Source: Pseudanabaenales cyanobacterium (GTDB lineage Bacteria; Cyanobacteriota; Cyanobacteriia; Phormidesmidales; Phormidesmidaceae). Taken from it: a DNA stretch of 5,275 bases. Below, in pieces: positions 4,856 to 5,275 of this stretch (position 1 is the first letter of the stretch; each line of letters begins with the position of its first letter). Where the stretch lies: assembly GCA_022360135.1 (NCBI GenBank), contig JAKSDM010000918.1, forward strand, positions 1 to 5,275, in the 5' to 3' direction. The position numbers and the translations under genes were made by a program. The notes below the pieces were generated by a model that did not search any database, was not told where the DNA came from, and saw only the letters and a list, made by a program, of their open reading frames with translations.

Positions 4856-5275
4856 ATGGCTACTAAAAGACTCAACGCCAAAAATACTAAAACCGAAATT
4901 TTGACTGCTTACAATGAGCTGGCTAAGGAAAATAAGGCATTAGAGGGGCAACTCAAATCAACTCAAAAAATGATGTCTCAACCTACACTGAGTCAAAACG
5001 GTACGTCTCAAGTGACAATCACCAAAGGACCCGTATCCACTGAGCTAAAATCTTCTATGAAGCCGCCAGAAATTGAGTCAATTATCGAGGCGTTAAACCG
5101 ACTTCAACTTAACTTTGGCGGCGCAGCTAGCACCCTGTCTGAACAGCTCACATCTGAAGTTCTCAAATTGGAAGAAATTCAGGCATCTGTAGCAGAAGAA
5201 TCACAGCAGCTAGAAACACTTCATAATTTGCAATTTTCTGATGACAGCTTAACCCAATTGATTGACGAATATGAA
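4856..5275 (+). CDS. Coiled-coil protein of unknown function, N-terminal part
   Basis: The frame stays open for 140 codons from ATG 4856 to the last base, so the gene is cut by the window edge. It begins with a Lys-rich helix holding KTEILTAYNELAKENKALEG (12-31), which mirrors the KAKVLAAFEQIL start of the preceding gene. A low-complexity linker rich in Ser, Gln and Thr (35-70) follows. Then comes a core, IESIIEALNRLQLNF (73-87) and SEQLTSEVLKLEEIQ (95-109), continuing as predicted coiled coil. The core aligns without gaps to the upstream protein from residue 76 onward. It follows that gene by 106 bp without a clear terminator, so co-transcription is likely. Hand count gives about 40% GC for 4861-5040, lower than sampled parts of the upstream gene (about 45-58%). 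No function can be assigned. Confidence 0.85.
   Translation, partial: MATKRLNAKNTKTEILTAYNELAKENKALEGQLKSTQKMMSQPTLSQNGTSQVTITKGPVSTELKSSMKPPEIESIIEALNRLQLNFGGAASTLSEQLTSEVLKLEEIQASVAEESQQLETLHNLQFSDDSLTQLIDEYE

Overview
The window looks cyanobacterial. It holds five copies of the HIP1 octamer GCGATCGC (about 0.1 expected by chance in 5.3 kb), the C-terminus of a Uma2-family protein with the usual RAEQEAQ-type tail, and a cyanobacterial-looking arsenite module. I see no tRNA, rRNA, CRISPR array or transposase. The species cannot be named from this.

Layout: (1) 1-249, the 3' end of a Uma2-like gene on the + strand. (2) 250-527, no intact gene, but a protein-like remnant readable in two alternating frames. 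(3) 528-2239, an arsenite module on the + strand: an ArsR repressor with the E. coli-type CVCDLC metal site, then a separate promoter with a TCAA-N6-TTGA operator between its -35 and -10, then an Acr3 arsenite efflux permease carrying the conserved Cys and Glu. (4) 2286-3523, a convergent two-gene operon on the - strand: an XRE helix-turn-helix regulator overlapping by 4 nt an ImmA/IrrE-family protein whose HExxH motif reads HELME. (5) 3524-3738, the divergent control region, with a perfect 9-bp inverted repeat (TGTAAACTG-N7-CAGTTTACA) placed just after a plausible sigma-70 promoter. (6) 3739-5275, two + strand genes of unknown function rich in coiled coil, the second cut by the window end. 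By hand alignment they are paralogues: about 18 of 47 identical residues, ungapped, in the core, plus a matching N-terminal motif.

The working model for the right half is inference. The XRE protein represses the coiled-coil genes, and probably itself, through the palindrome. The ImmA-like partner relieves repression on a signal, as in ImmA/ImmR-type systems. The output would be a pair of related coiled-coil proteins with no function I recognise. This is the part most likely to be an undescribed system. Its remaining genes, if any, lie beyond position 5275. The arsenic module on the left is conventional and appears to be a neighbour, not a partner.
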